This document shows, piece by piece, positions 23,871 through 31,240 of a DNA stretch of 40,864 nucleotides (its first letter is position 1; each line of letters opens with the position of its first letter). The translations under genes and the position numbers were made by a program. The stretch spans positions 1 to 40,864 of the forward strand of contig JBNKVT010000004.1 of NCBI GenBank assembly GCA_050299335.1, given 5' to 3'. The DNA is from JBNKVT01 sp050299335 (GTDB lineage: Bacteria > Pseudomonadota > Alphaproteobacteria > Rhodobacterales > Rhodobacteraceae). The notes beneath the pieces are model-generated. The model searched no databases. It saw nothing but the letters and a program-made list of their open reading frames with translations, and had not been told where the DNA came from.

Positions 23871-24293
23871 TCAGTCGTCCCGATGCACCTTTTCCTTGCG
23901 CTCATGCCGCTCCTGCGCCTCCAGCGACAGGGTCGCGATCGGACGGGCATCCAGCCGCTTCAACGAGATCGGCTCGCCGGTTTCCTCGCAATAGCCGTAG
24001 CTGCCATCCTCGATCCGCCGAAGCGCGGCATCAATCTTGGCCACCACCTTCCGCTGCCGATCCCGGGTCCTGAGTTCCAGCGCCCGGTCGGTTTCCTCCG
24101 AGGCCCGGTCGGCGACGTCGGGAATGTTCCGCGTGCCTTCCTGCATGCCTTCGATGGTGGATTTGCTCTCTTCGAGGATCTCGGCCTTCCAGGCCTGCAG
24201 CTTCTGGCGGAAATATTCCAGCTGCCTGTCATTCATGAACGGCTCGTCTTCGGCCGGACGATAGTCTGACCCGAAATTCGTTTCCGCTTTCAT
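23871..24293 (-). CDS. dksA: RNA polymerase-binding transcription factor DksA (single cysteine)
   Basis: DksA enters the RNA polymerase secondary channel and, with ppGpp, adjusts transcription initiation under nutrient stress. The product has 140 residues. The coiled-coil tip is conserved (IPDVADRASEE, with D59, D62 and A64 matching the functional D-x-x-D-x-A), followed by LELRTRDRQRKVVAKID. The C-terminal zinc-finger region is present (DGSYGYCEETGEPI to ARPIATLSLEAQE), but only C102 remains of the four zinc-binding cysteines. This resembles the zinc-independent DksA of Rhodobacter and supports a Rhodobacterales origin. The ATG at 24293 has GGAG seven bases upstream. It diverges from the GNAT gene across a 680-base empty region. 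Confidence 0.9.
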   Translation of the reverse strand: MKAETNFGSDYRPAEDEPFMNDRQLEYFRQKLQAWKAEILEESKSTIEGMQEGTRNIPDVADRASEETDRALELRTRDRQRKVVAKIDAALRRIEDGSYGYCEETGEPISLKRLDARPIATLSLEAQERHERKEKVHRDD

Positions 24294-24975
24294 TCAGATA
24301 CTCCGACGTCTGCGGACATTACGCACGAACGGCCATGGGGGATGCGTGCTCTGCGTCCTTACTCAATTCTCGCGCTTGCCCTACAGGGATTCGACTCGCT
24401 TGTCACGCTTGTAATGGCAAGAGGTATACGAAGTGATCACGCTGAAGCAGTTTGAAAAACTCCGGTTAATCGACGCCGCCGCGGCAACCCTGTGACCAGC
24501 TTCAATTCCCTGATGGACCGCCGACATTCCAGATCCGGCCAATGCCCGAAACCTTAACCCTGGCGTCAAGTTTTCGGAGCCGCCCTGCCTGCATTTCCCG
24601 GGCCCCGGATTGGCCCGGCCTGCAGTTCAGCAGCGTTTTCGGGCCATGCAGCACCCCGATCCCTGCCGTGCAAGTACCGGTGCGCATGGGGCCCGAAATT
24701 CCCGGTGGATGGTGCGTTGCGCCATTTCTTCCGCACCCAGTTTCCGCCGCCTCAGCCATGCTGGCCTTTCGTGCCATGACCAACACCCACCGCATCGATG
24801 CCGCCATGCTGGTCATCACGCGGACCGGCCGAAAGGCGCCATTCTCGCCGTTACTTCCGAACGGCTGCCCATCAACTCTGTGCCCCGGCCGCATCGCTTT
24901 TGCGTGTGCCGGGCCTGAAAAGATTGCGCCTTCCGGTCTTTGCTCTAAAATCAAAAAGAAAAACCGAGGCAGAAG
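24294..24975. other. 682-base non-coding stretch between dksA and the GNAT gene
   Basis: No frame here looks like a real protein. It should hold the promoters of dksA (minus) and the acetyltransferase (plus). Two inverted repeats are visible. CCGGGCC/GGCCCGG at 24598-24618 has a seven-base stem and loop. A nested structure lies at 24776-24816: outer arms ATGACCA/TGGTCAT enclose the palindrome GCATCGATGC at 24792-24801. Neither is followed by a T tract. A structured RNA is possible but unsupported. Confidence 0.4.
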
Positions 24976-25422
24976 ATGATCGAAATCCGCGCGCTCCAGG
25001 CGAGCGACGAACCTGTGTGGCGCGACCTGTGGACGGCTTATCTCGCGTTCTACGAGACTTCCGTCTCCGAAACCGTCTACGCGACGACCTTCTCCCGGCT
25101 GCTGTCGGATGCCCCCGGCGAATACCATGCCCGTCTGGCCTGTCGGGATGGCATGCCCGTTGGCCTCGTCCACTATCTCTTTCACAGACACTGCTGGCGC
25201 GTCGAGAATGTGGTCTATCTTCAGGACCTCTATGTCGCCCCTGAAGCCCGCGGTACCGGCGCAGGCCGTGCGCTGATCGAGGCCGTCTATGCCCATGCGG
25301 ATGCCGAAAACTGCCCGAGCGTTTACTGGCTGACCCAGGATTTCAACCACACGGCGCGCAGGCTTTACGACCGGATCGCCAGCGTTACCGCCTTTGTCAA
25401 ATATCAAAGGGTATTGGCATGA
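24976..25422 (+). CDS. GNAT-family N-acetyltransferase
   Basis: A 148-residue acetyltransferase of the GNAT fold, expected to transfer acetyl from acetyl-CoA to an amine. The acetyl-CoA pyrophosphate loop is clear (VAPEARGTGAGRALIEAVY, with R92, G93, G95 and G97). It is preceded by YLQDLYV and followed by the late TQDFNHTARRLYD motif with an asparagine and a tyrosine in the usual positions. The length is normal. The ATG at 24976 has GAGG about seven bases upstream. Its stop overlaps the start of the DUF2927 gene (ATGA), so the two are co-translated. The substrate is unknown. Confidence 0.9.
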   Translation: MIEIRALQASDEPVWRDLWTAYLAFYETSVSETVYATTFSRLLSDAPGEYHARLACRDGMPVGLVHYLFHRHCWRVENVVYLQDLYVAPEARGTGAGRALIEAVYAHADAENCPSVYWLTQDFNHTARRLYDRIASVTAFVKYQRVLA

Positions 25423-26807
25423 GACGCTTGGGTCTTGCCCTCGCCGCGCTTGCCGCAGCCTGCGCGCCGGTCGAGATGCCCTCTTCGGCCCGCCCGTCGC
25501 CGGCTACCGCCGTCGTCGAAACCGTCCGTTTTCCGTCCCGCACCCTGCCGCGCGGGGTGGCGCGCTCCAACGTCATCCTGGCCGAGGATTTCCTCGACCT
25601 CACCTTCGCGCTTGAAAGCGGCCAGCCGCTGCCGCATCTCTTGCGTTACGAAAAACCTGTTAAGATCGTCATGCGTTCCGCCGAGCTCGCGCCTTACCAG
25701 AGAGACCTGCAATATTTGCTCAGCCGCCTCAGGACCGAGGCCGGCATCCCGATCACCCAGACCTCCAACCCTGCCGAGGCTGATATCCATATCGAGGCGG
25801 TTCCGGCGCGTGAGATCCAGCGTGTCTATCCCGGGGCGGCTTGCTTCATCGTTCCAGGCGAGACCAACTGGACCGAGTTCCGCCGCAAGTCGCGCCGTGC
25901 CAGGCTGCGCTGGTCCGAACAGGCCACGCTCGGCCGGACGGCAATCTTCGTGCCGTCCGACAGCACGCCCCAGGATGTCCGCGACTGTCTGCATGAAGAA
26001 ATCGGTCAGGCGCTGGGACCGGCCAACGACGTCTATCGGCTGCCGGATTCGGTGTTCAATGACGACAATTTCCACTCCATCCTGACGCCTTTCGACATGC
26101 TGATGCTGCGCGCGCTCTACCACCCTTCGCTGCGCTCGGGCATGAGCAAACGTGCCGTCGCTGCGCGCATCGTCGGGATTCTGAATGAGATCAACCGGCG
26201 CGGGCGCGGCATTGGCCAGCGGTCCCGCGCGGACTCGTCGCCGGAATGGAAACGCGCCATCGAGACCGCCATGACCCGCTCCAACAGCCTTGCGACCCGC
26301 CGCAATGCCGCCAACCGCGCCGTGGCGCTCGCCGCCGCCATGTCGCCCCAGGATCACCGGCTGGGGGTGGCGCTGCTGACGCGGGGGCGGCTGACGCTCC
26401 ATGACGATCCGACGCGCGGGGCGGAGGATTTCGCCAAGGCGTACAATCTCTTCCGCCGTCAGTTGGGGTCAGATGACGTCCGCTCGGCCCAAGCCGGGCT
26501 GCATCTTGCGCTTGTCGCGCTGGCCACCAAGGATTTCGAGACCGTTGTGCAGGTGGTCGACCGGTCCATTGACCCTGCGCTTGAAGGTCAGAATGCCGTC
26601 CTCGCTTCGGGTCTTTATGCCGTGCAGTCCGAAGCTCTGATCGGTCTCGGCCAAACGGGTGCGGCCCGGGATGCCCGGCTCGAAAGCCTCAAGTGGGCGC
26701 GGCTGGCCTTCGGGGATGTCAACGGTGTCATCGCCTCGGCCCAGGCCAAGCTCGAGGATTTTGCCCCGGCCCGGAACGACACATCGCGGGGTCTTGATCG
26801 GCCATGA
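25419..26807 (+). CDS. DUF2927-type putative lipoprotein
   Basis: A 462-residue exported protein matching the DUF2927 family typical of Rhodobacterales. A short signal sequence ends at a cysteine (LAALAAACAP, C15), probably a lipoprotein attachment site, although the lipobox is weak. The conserved central region holds CFIVPGETNW and CLHEEIGQALGPANDVYRL (H192, E193) followed by SVFNDDN. The HExxx pattern in a helix with downstream acidic residues resembles a metalloprotease-like site. The C-terminal 200 residues are helical with possible TPR-like repeats. It starts inside the GNAT stop codon and ends inside the start codon of the next small gene. The function is unproved. Confidence 0.8.
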   Translation: MRRLGLALAALAAACAPVEMPSSARPSPATAVVETVRFPSRTLPRGVARSNVILAEDFLDLTFALESGQPLPHLLRYEKPVKIVMRSAELAPYQRDLQYLLSRLRTEAGIPITQTSNPAEADIHIEAVPAREIQRVYPGAACFIVPGETNWTEFRRKSRRARLRWSEQATLGRTAIFVPSDSTPQDVRDCLHEEIGQALGPANDVYRLPDSVFNDDNFHSILTPFDMLMLRALYHPSLRSGMSKRAVAARIVGILNEINRRGRGIGQRSRADSSPEWKRAIETAMTRSNSLATRRNAANRAVALAAAMSPQDHRLGVALLTRGRLTLHDDPTRGAEDFAKAYNLFRRQLGSDDVRSAQAGLHLALVALATKDFETVVQVVDRSIDPALEGQNAVLASGLYAVQSEALIGLGQTGAARDARLESLKWARLAFGDVNGVIASAQAKLEDFAPARNDTSRGLDRP

Positions 26808-26977
26808 TCATTCTCGCTGCCTTTCTCCTCGGCTTCGCCCTCGGCTGGATCCGCGCCGTCCGCCGTGACGGCGACCGGCTCGACAAGCTGCAATACGGCT
26901 TTGCCCATGGCACCGCCTTCGCAATCCTCAGCCTCGCCATCGGAATTCTGGCGGTCCGGACGGGTATCCTGTCCTGA
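26804..26977 (+). CDS. Small conserved-looking membrane protein, 57 residues
   Basis: The ATG overlaps the DUF2927 stop (ATGA). The product has two hydrophobic segments: residues 2-17 (IILAAFLLGFALGWIRAV) and about 37-55 (AFAILSLAIGILAVRTGIL). They are joined by a basic loop, RRDGDRLDKLQYGFAHG. It is too short to appear in many automatic gene calls. Similar short double-spanning proteins accompany this gene pair in related bacteria as far as I recall. I cannot assign a function. The codon choice matches the neighbours and the overlap supports translation. Confidence 0.65.
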   Translation: MIILAAFLLGFALGWIRAVRRDGDRLDKLQYGFAHGTAFAILSLAIGILAVRTGILS

Positions 26978-27128
26978 AGCATCTGCCGGGGTGAAGAGAT
27001 GCGGACACGCCAGCCCCTTGGTCAGCGCCGTGCAGATGCGTTCCACAGATATGGAGGCGGCGGCCCCTGTTTGGAGACGGAGCGGAAAGATGTCGGCAGA
27101 CTTCGAAGAAGCCTGGCGCAAAATCGGA

Positions 27129-27147
27129 TCAGATTGAAACAATCTGA
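27129..27147 (+). terminator. Hairpin 1 in convergent terminator region
   Basis: TCAGATTG and CAATCTGA form an eight-base-pair stem around the triloop AAA. A T tract (GGTTTTTCT) starts about seven bases after the stem on the plus strand, so it may end transcription from the GNAT/DUF2927 unit. It is a sequence relative of the hairpin at 27193-27211. Confidence 0.6.
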
Positions 27148-27190
27148 CCCCAGGTTTTTCTCAAGCCTTTGATTCTTAATCATAATTAAT

Positions 27191-27213
27191 TTTCAGACTG
27201 CGGCAGTCTGAAA
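27191..27213 (-). terminator. Hairpin 2 in convergent terminator region
   Basis: TTTCAGACTG and CAGTCTGAAA form a perfect ten-base-pair stem around CGG. It lies eleven bases past the stop of the minus-strand secreted-protein gene. On that strand it is followed by an A/T-rich run (ATTAATTAT), suiting a terminator for the motA unit. Its core pairs with hairpin 1 as a covarying copy. Confidence 0.6.
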
Positions 27214-27223
27214 CGATTCCGGT

Positions 27224-29083
27224 CTAGCGGAAGACCGTCAGATTCGGCAGCCCAAGCTCGGCTATGCGGGTGTTGATCCGCTGTTGATGCTCCACCGACA
27301 GCACGAATTTCCGTCCGGCGAGCGCGGCAAGCACGAATTGCGCGTGCAGATCCTCGCGCTCGGAGGATTGCAGCAGGATTTCCGTGCCCTTGGCGTAAAT
27401 CTCGCCTGAGCCGAATTCATACTGCTCCAGCGCGCTGTTCAAGAGCTCGATCGCGTGCAGGACCTCGCCATTTACCGCCTGAACCTCGGCCAGTGTGATC
27501 GTCGCCTCCAGCCCCGGTGCAGTACCGTTCATCTCGCGCGCAGCGATCCCAAGATCCAGCTCCAGCGCTTTGCTGTCCACCCGGGCACCATGCCGTTCGG
27601 GCATCGCGGGTTCGGCCATGGTATCCGCGGCCTCGTCGGTCGGCGTCCCGGCGCCGTCATCCGCGTCCAGCGCTGGCGTCATCGCCTCGCTCAGTTCCTG
27701 CGCCCGTTCCTCCAGTCGATCGACCAGTTCCGCTTCCGACGGCGGCACTTCGGTTCGCGGCGAGCGTTCGATCAGAATCTTGATCCGTTCGGCCAGCCCG
27801 GCTTGATCCGGTGTCAGGGCATCGATCACCTTCAGACCCACCGGCTTGCGGAGCGGGACCGGCAGCGCGGCCAGTTCCTCCATCAGCCTTTCCTGGTCAA
27901 ACGCGTCCATGGACCGCCCGGCGGCCAGCCGCCACATGGTCAGCCGCCCGGAGCAATAGCCGGTATCGGCGAAGGCTTCCGTTTCTGGCGGCGCGCCTTC
28001 AAGGATTCGCGCGATGTCCTGCATCACCGCGTCGGATTTTTGCGGAGCGGAAAGCTGATCGAGCAGCGCCACCGCCTCGACCCCGAAGCCGATACTAACA
28101 TAATAATGCGCCAGGTCGCGCCAGGCCGCCTCGTCCACCGAGCCGTCGATCCGGATCAACGCGTTGCGCATCGACCCGATGGTTCCGGCGACATCCGTCG
28201 GTGCGTCATCGGTGAAGTCCGGGCTGAGGGCGAGGTGCCGGCACTCCGCCTCCTCCATCATCTGTTCGTCGCGGCGGAATGTGATCGTCGCATCGAGCGC
28301 GGTGTCCACCCGGGTCTGCAGGCTGTTGTCCAGGTCCGACATCCCGGTCCGTGCCGATGGCGGCTGCGTGGGGATGAAAGGTTCCAGCCCCGAACCGCCC
28401 GGTCCGGAGGCAGGTTCGGCGGGATTTAGCGGCTCCGCTGTCTCGTCGGGATCGAGAAGCCCGGCACCGGCGATACGCATGATTTCCTGTTCCAGCAGCC
28501 GCGCCTCTTCCATCAGACGCGCCTCCTCGGCCACCGAGCCTGCCAGGCTGAGATCTTCTTCCTCTTCCGCCTCCGGCACCGTCATCTCTTCGGCCATCTC
28601 CGCCGCTTCGGTCTCCGGCAGGTCAACCTCCGGCGTCTCTGGTGCCGGACCGCGGCCGGGAGCGGTTACGGTGGTTGCGGCGGGATTCCCGCCGGCCGAG
28701 CCAAAATTTGCCCCTTGCCGCAGCACATCCAGCGCCAGCCGCCCTGGTGCTATCTCCGAAACCTTGACCTCGCAGTCACAGCCCAGTTTCAGCGTCACCG
28801 TGAGTCCGCGTCCGCTCGGGGTCTGGGCCAGGGACAGGATGCGCGAGCGCGAAATCCTGTCAAAGACGGACGCCGCGTCGAACCGCTGCTGGCGCCCAGG
28901 AAACACCAGATCCGCCTCGCGGGAGATCGTATCGAGTGTCCAGGAGCTGCCGGGTTCCACTTCGAAGATCAGCCGCGAGAAATTGGGGTGTTCGATGGCA
29001 CGGACACGGCCGCTCTGCTGGGCAGAGGCGGCCGTGGCGAGGAAGGTCGCAAGGATCAGGGTCAGGATGGGGATCGGTCTCAT
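27224..29083 (-). CDS. Secreted protein of unknown function in the motility cluster
   Basis: A 619-residue protein with a signal peptide ending near residue 21 (TAASAQQ). The first 110 residues contain a beta-rich region (EHPNFSRLIFEVEPGSSWTL and VTLKLGCDCEVKVSEIAPGRL) that recalls AMIN-type domains. An acidic, proline-rich linker follows (about 125-250, with PETEAAEMAEEM and EEEEDLSLAG), then a helical, repeat-like C-terminal half. The start overlaps the motA stop (ATGA), so it is translated with MotA and probably acts in the periplasm with the flagellar motor. I do not recognise a named family. A role like that of rhizobial MotC, a periplasmic motor protein, is possible because a MotE-like chaperone is encoded nearby. 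Confidence 0.8.
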   Translation of the reverse strand: MRPIPILTLILATFLATAASAQQSGRVRAIEHPNFSRLIFEVEPGSSWTLDTISREADLVFPGRQQRFDAASVFDRISRSRILSLAQTPSGRGLTVTLKLGCDCEVKVSEIAPGRLALDVLRQGANFGSAGGNPAATTVTAPGRGPAPETPEVDLPETEAAEMAEEMTVPEAEEEEDLSLAGSVAEEARLMEEARLLEQEIMRIAGAGLLDPDETAEPLNPAEPASGPGGSGLEPFIPTQPPSARTGMSDLDNSLQTRVDTALDATITFRRDEQMMEEAECRHLALSPDFTDDAPTDVAGTIGSMRNALIRIDGSVDEAAWRDLAHYYVSIGFGVEAVALLDQLSAPQKSDAVMQDIARILEGAPPETEAFADTGYCSGRLTMWRLAAGRSMDAFDQERLMEELAALPVPLRKPVGLKVIDALTPDQAGLAERIKILIERSPRTEVPPSEAELVDRLEERAQELSEAMTPALDADDGAGTPTDEAADTMAEPAMPERHGARVDSKALELDLGIAAREMNGTAPGLEATITLAEVQAVNGEVLHAIELLNSALEQYEFGSGEIYAKGTEILLQSSEREDLHAQFVLAALAGRKFVLSVEHQQRINTRIAELGLPNLTVFR

Positions 29084-29949
29084 GCCGCCTCCTGCTTGCC
29101 CGAGCGCAGGGCCTCTTCGAGCGTGTTGAAGGTCGGCCGTTTTTCATGCGGCGTATTCTGCCGCCCGACCTCGACGCAGATATTCGGAGGATGCTTGTGA
29201 AGATTCGCCACCATGACCTCCTGGATCAGCGAGTAGAAATGCTGATCGTCATCGACCACGGTTTTCACCTTCGCGGCGAACGGTCCCACGAACCCGTAGG
29301 CCAAGAAAACGCCGAGAAAGGTCCCCACCAGCGCGCCACCGATCATCCCGCCCAGCACTTCGGGCGGCTGGTCGATCGAGCCCATGGTCTTGATCACGCC
29401 GAGCACGGCGGCGACGATCCCCAGGGCCGGAAGGCCATCGGCCATGGTCTGCAGGGCATGGGACGAGTGCTGGGCGTGGTGATAATTGGCCTCGATCCTG
29501 TTCTCCAGCATCTCCTGGACCTGGTGCGGATCGTCGTAATTCATCCCCGCCGAGCGCATGGTGTCGCAGATCAGCTCCACCGCCTCATGGTCTTGCTGGA
29601 TCTTTGGAAACCGACCGAAAATATCCGACTTTTCTGGTTCTTCGATGTGGTTTTCCAACTCGAGCGGGTTCTGCCGGGCGATGCGGATCAGCGAGAACAT
29701 CAGCACCAGCACATCCTGGTAGTCCTGCGCGGTCCAGTAGCAGCCCTTGAAGACCTTCTTGACGTCCTTGACCGTCTGCTTGACGATCGCCATGTCGTTT
29801 CCGATCAGGAAAGCGCCGATGGCCGAACCGCCGATGATGGTCATCTCGAAAGGCAACGAGTGCAGCACGATCGCCATCTTGCCGCCAGCCGCCAGGTAGC
29901 CGCCGAAAACGGCCGCGAAGACCACGACGATGCCAACGATCCCAATCAT
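29080..29949 (-). CDS. motA: Flagellar motor stator protein MotA
   Basis: An inner-membrane stator subunit, 289 residues, that with MotB conducts ions and drives flagellar rotation. There are four membrane segments (about 2-20, 33-50, 170-190 and 205-225). The cytoplasmic loop carries the conserved charged stretch (LENHIEEPEKSDIFGRFPKI), and the proline motif GLPALGIVAAVLGVIKTMG precedes TM3-TM4. The motif GGALVGTFLGVFLAYGFVGP completes the family pattern. The ATG at 29949 has GAGGGAATCC upstream; longer upstream frames lack one and contain the dispersed repeat. Its stop overlaps the next gene. No motB is present in the window, so it must be elsewhere. A CtrA-like box lies 48-62 bases upstream. 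Confidence 0.95.
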   Translation of the reverse strand: MIGIVGIVVVFAAVFGGYLAAGGKMAIVLHSLPFEMTIIGGSAIGAFLIGNDMAIVKQTVKDVKKVFKGCYWTAQDYQDVLVLMFSLIRIARQNPLELENHIEEPEKSDIFGRFPKIQQDHEAVELICDTMRSAGMNYDDPHQVQEMLENRIEANYHHAQHSSHALQTMADGLPALGIVAAVLGVIKTMGSIDQPPEVLGGMIGGALVGTFLGVFLAYGFVGPFAAKVKTVVDDDQHFYSLIQEVMVANLHKHPPNICVEVGRQNTPHEKRPTFNTLEEALRSGKQEAA

Positions 29950-29996
29950 GGATTCCCTCGTTACTGACTGACCCGCTCGACCATGGGGGACGGGGG

Positions 29997-30011
29997 TTAA
30001 AATACGGTTCA
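29997..30011 (-). promoter_or_regulatory. CtrA-like box upstream of motA
   Basis: TTAA-N7-TTCA (TTAA 29997-30000, TTCA 30008-30011) differs from the CtrA full site TTAA-N7-TTAA at one base. Its near edge is 47 bases upstream of the motA ATG. The box before fliL has the same placement. CtrA is the known flagellar activator of the alphaproteobacteria. Binding is inferred. Confidence 0.5.
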
Positions 30012-30015
30012 CTGT

Positions 30016-30029
30016 GGGACACATGTCCC
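30016..30029. promoter_or_regulatory. Short palindrome upstream of motA
   Basis: GGGACA-CA-TGTCCC is a perfect 6+2+6 inverted repeat four bases beyond the CtrA-like box. It may be an additional operator of the motA promoter or an incidental dyad. Confidence 0.3.
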
Positions 30030-30076
30030 CTGTGAATTCTCTGCCTACCGCGGGATTTGCGGGGGTGTGGCCTGGA

Positions 30077-30173
30077 GCACATCGCGCCAGATCGAGTTCA
30101 CTCCGGCCCTTGAGACGCATTTGCTCCGCAAGCGCTGCCCCGTTGGCCGGACCGAATTCATGAATCCGGTCAG
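30077..30173 (-). repeat. Dispersed repeat, copy B
   Basis: This is the reverse-strand partner of 23617-23714, lying between the motE stop and the motA promoter. It shares the 17-base core seen there, with the same reading phase (MRLKGRSELDLAR). The terminal inverted repeat of copy A is not kept here, so it looks like an older or degraded copy. Confidence 0.6.
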
Positions 30174-30185
30174 TCGAGACACGCT

Positions 30186-30797
30186 TCAGTTGGCTATGGT
30201 TGCGATATTCCGGTTCGCCATCAGCACCGAAACCTCATAGGCGACATCGGTTTCCATCGCGGCCAGAATATCGGCGGCGGCCTGCGGGTTCATCCGGATC
30301 AGGAAGCCGGCCGAGAAATTCGGATCCATCTCGTTGAAGATCTGCGCGGCGTTCTTGGGTTTCATGCTTTCATACATCGCCGTGAGCTGCGCGATATCGC
30401 GCAGCACCGCGCCATCGGTCTGCGACAGAGTTGCGGCGAGCCTTTGTTCCGCGTCCAGCAGTTCCTGCCGCTTGCGCTCGAATTCCGCCTGGGCGCTTTC
30501 CAGCACCGCGAGACGTTCGTCCACCCGCGCCTCTTCGGCATCGAGCGTGGCCTGGCGTTCGCGGATCGCCTCCAGCATCGCGTCCAGTTCCTCGAAACTG
30601 ACATTCTCCGCCGCGATCGCCGTCTGGTCCTCGCTCTGGCCGACCCGCGCGGCATTGATCTCCTCGGCAATCGCCGGACCCGACAGCCCCAGACGGATGG
30701 TTGCCGAACTCAGGAAACAGGCCGTCACCACCAGCAGGGCTCCGTTCTGGACCTTGCGCCGTCGTGAGGTCCTTGGCTTTCGCCGCCCCGAAGTCAT
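30186..30797 (-). CDS. motE: MotE-like motility chaperone (MgtE-N-type domain)
   Basis: A 203-residue protein with an N-terminal basic segment (GRRKPRTSRRRK), one membrane anchor (about 19-42), a long coiled coil (about 65-130, LEAIRERQATLDAEEARVDE), and a C-terminal MgtE-N-like helical domain (MYESMKPKNAAQIFNEMDP and PQAAADILAAMETDVAYEV). This layout matches rhizobial MotE, a periplasmic chaperone of the motor protein MotC. The ATG at 30797 overlaps the stop of the upstream coiled-coil gene (ATGA). It belongs to the minus-strand unit starting at fliL. Similar domains occur in FliG-like and magnesium-channel proteins, but the context fixes motility. Confidence 0.82.
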   Translation of the reverse strand: MTSGRRKPRTSRRRKVQNGALLVVTACFLSSATIRLGLSGPAIAEEINAARVGQSEDQTAIAAENVSFEELDAMLEAIRERQATLDAEEARVDERLAVLESAQAEFERKRQELLDAEQRLAATLSQTDGAVLRDIAQLTAMYESMKPKNAAQIFNEMDPNFSAGFLIRMNPQAAADILAAMETDVAYEVSVLMANRNIATIAN

Positions 30798-31228
30798 TTG
30801 CCCATTCCTTCGACGAACTGCCGGAGCGTGTCGAGCAATTCCGCCTGAGAGGCGGTCTCGCCCCCATTCGCTGTCTCGTCCTCATCCCGCGCCTCGCGCC
30901 GGCGCCGTGTGTCGCGCACCCTCTCGGCTGCCACCGGTTTCTTCTGGTCGCCCTCATGGATCGAGGCCAGCAGCAATTCCAGCCGCCCGGCCACCATCTC
31001 GGCGCGCGCCGTCGTTTCGGACAATTCGCGCTGCTTCGACGAGGAGGCGCGCTTGACCTCTTCCAGTGAGGCGCGCACATCCTCGACCTGCCGCGACAGA
31101 GTGGCGATTGATTTGCCCAACCCGGAATCGAGGCTCTTCAGCGCCCGAAGCCTGCGGGCCAGCATCCAGCAGTAGAATGCGGCGGCAAACGCCCCGGCGA
31201 TCAGCAAACCGTCTGCGATCTGTTCCAT
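30794..31228 (-). CDS. Coiled-coil membrane protein in flagellar operon, unknown function
   Basis: A 144-residue protein with an N-terminal membrane segment (about 6-26, GLLIAGAFAAAFYCWMLARR) and a coiled coil (about 40-92, SRQVEDVRASLEEVKRASSS). A charged linker (RRRREARDEDETANGGE) and a short C-terminal helix (LLDTLRQFVEGMGK) complete it. It lies between fliL and motE, with an overlapping stop/start to motE and twelve bases after fliL. I do not recognise a named family. Position and topology fit an accessory of the motor or basal body in Rhodobacterales. Confidence 0.72.
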   Translation of the reverse strand: MEQIADGLLIAGAFAAAFYCWMLARRLRALKSLDSGLGKSIATLSRQVEDVRASLEEVKRASSSKQRELSETTARAEMVAGRLELLLASIHEGDQKKPVAAERVRDTRRRREARDEDETANGGETASQAELLDTLRQFVEGMGK

Positions 31229-31240
31229 TCCTCACCTCAC

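Noticed and set aside
24598..24618. CCGGGCC/GGCCCGG hairpin as a rho-independent terminator
   Set aside because: No T tract follows on either strand and no gene ends nearby.
24502..25407. A 301-codon minus-strand frame covering the GNAT region
   Set aside because: Its first half is antisense to the GNAT gene, which has a clear acetyl-CoA loop, and the remainder shows no protein signature.
26978..27137. Short frames before the convergent hairpins (for example one ending FEEAWRKIGSD)
   Set aside because: There is no ribosome-binding site or family resemblance, and the frame ends inside the terminator hairpin. It is too weak to call.
27176..27189. TTAA-N6-TTAA resembling a CtrA site
   Set aside because: The spacer is six bases instead of seven, and it lies between converging 3' ends where no promoter is expected.
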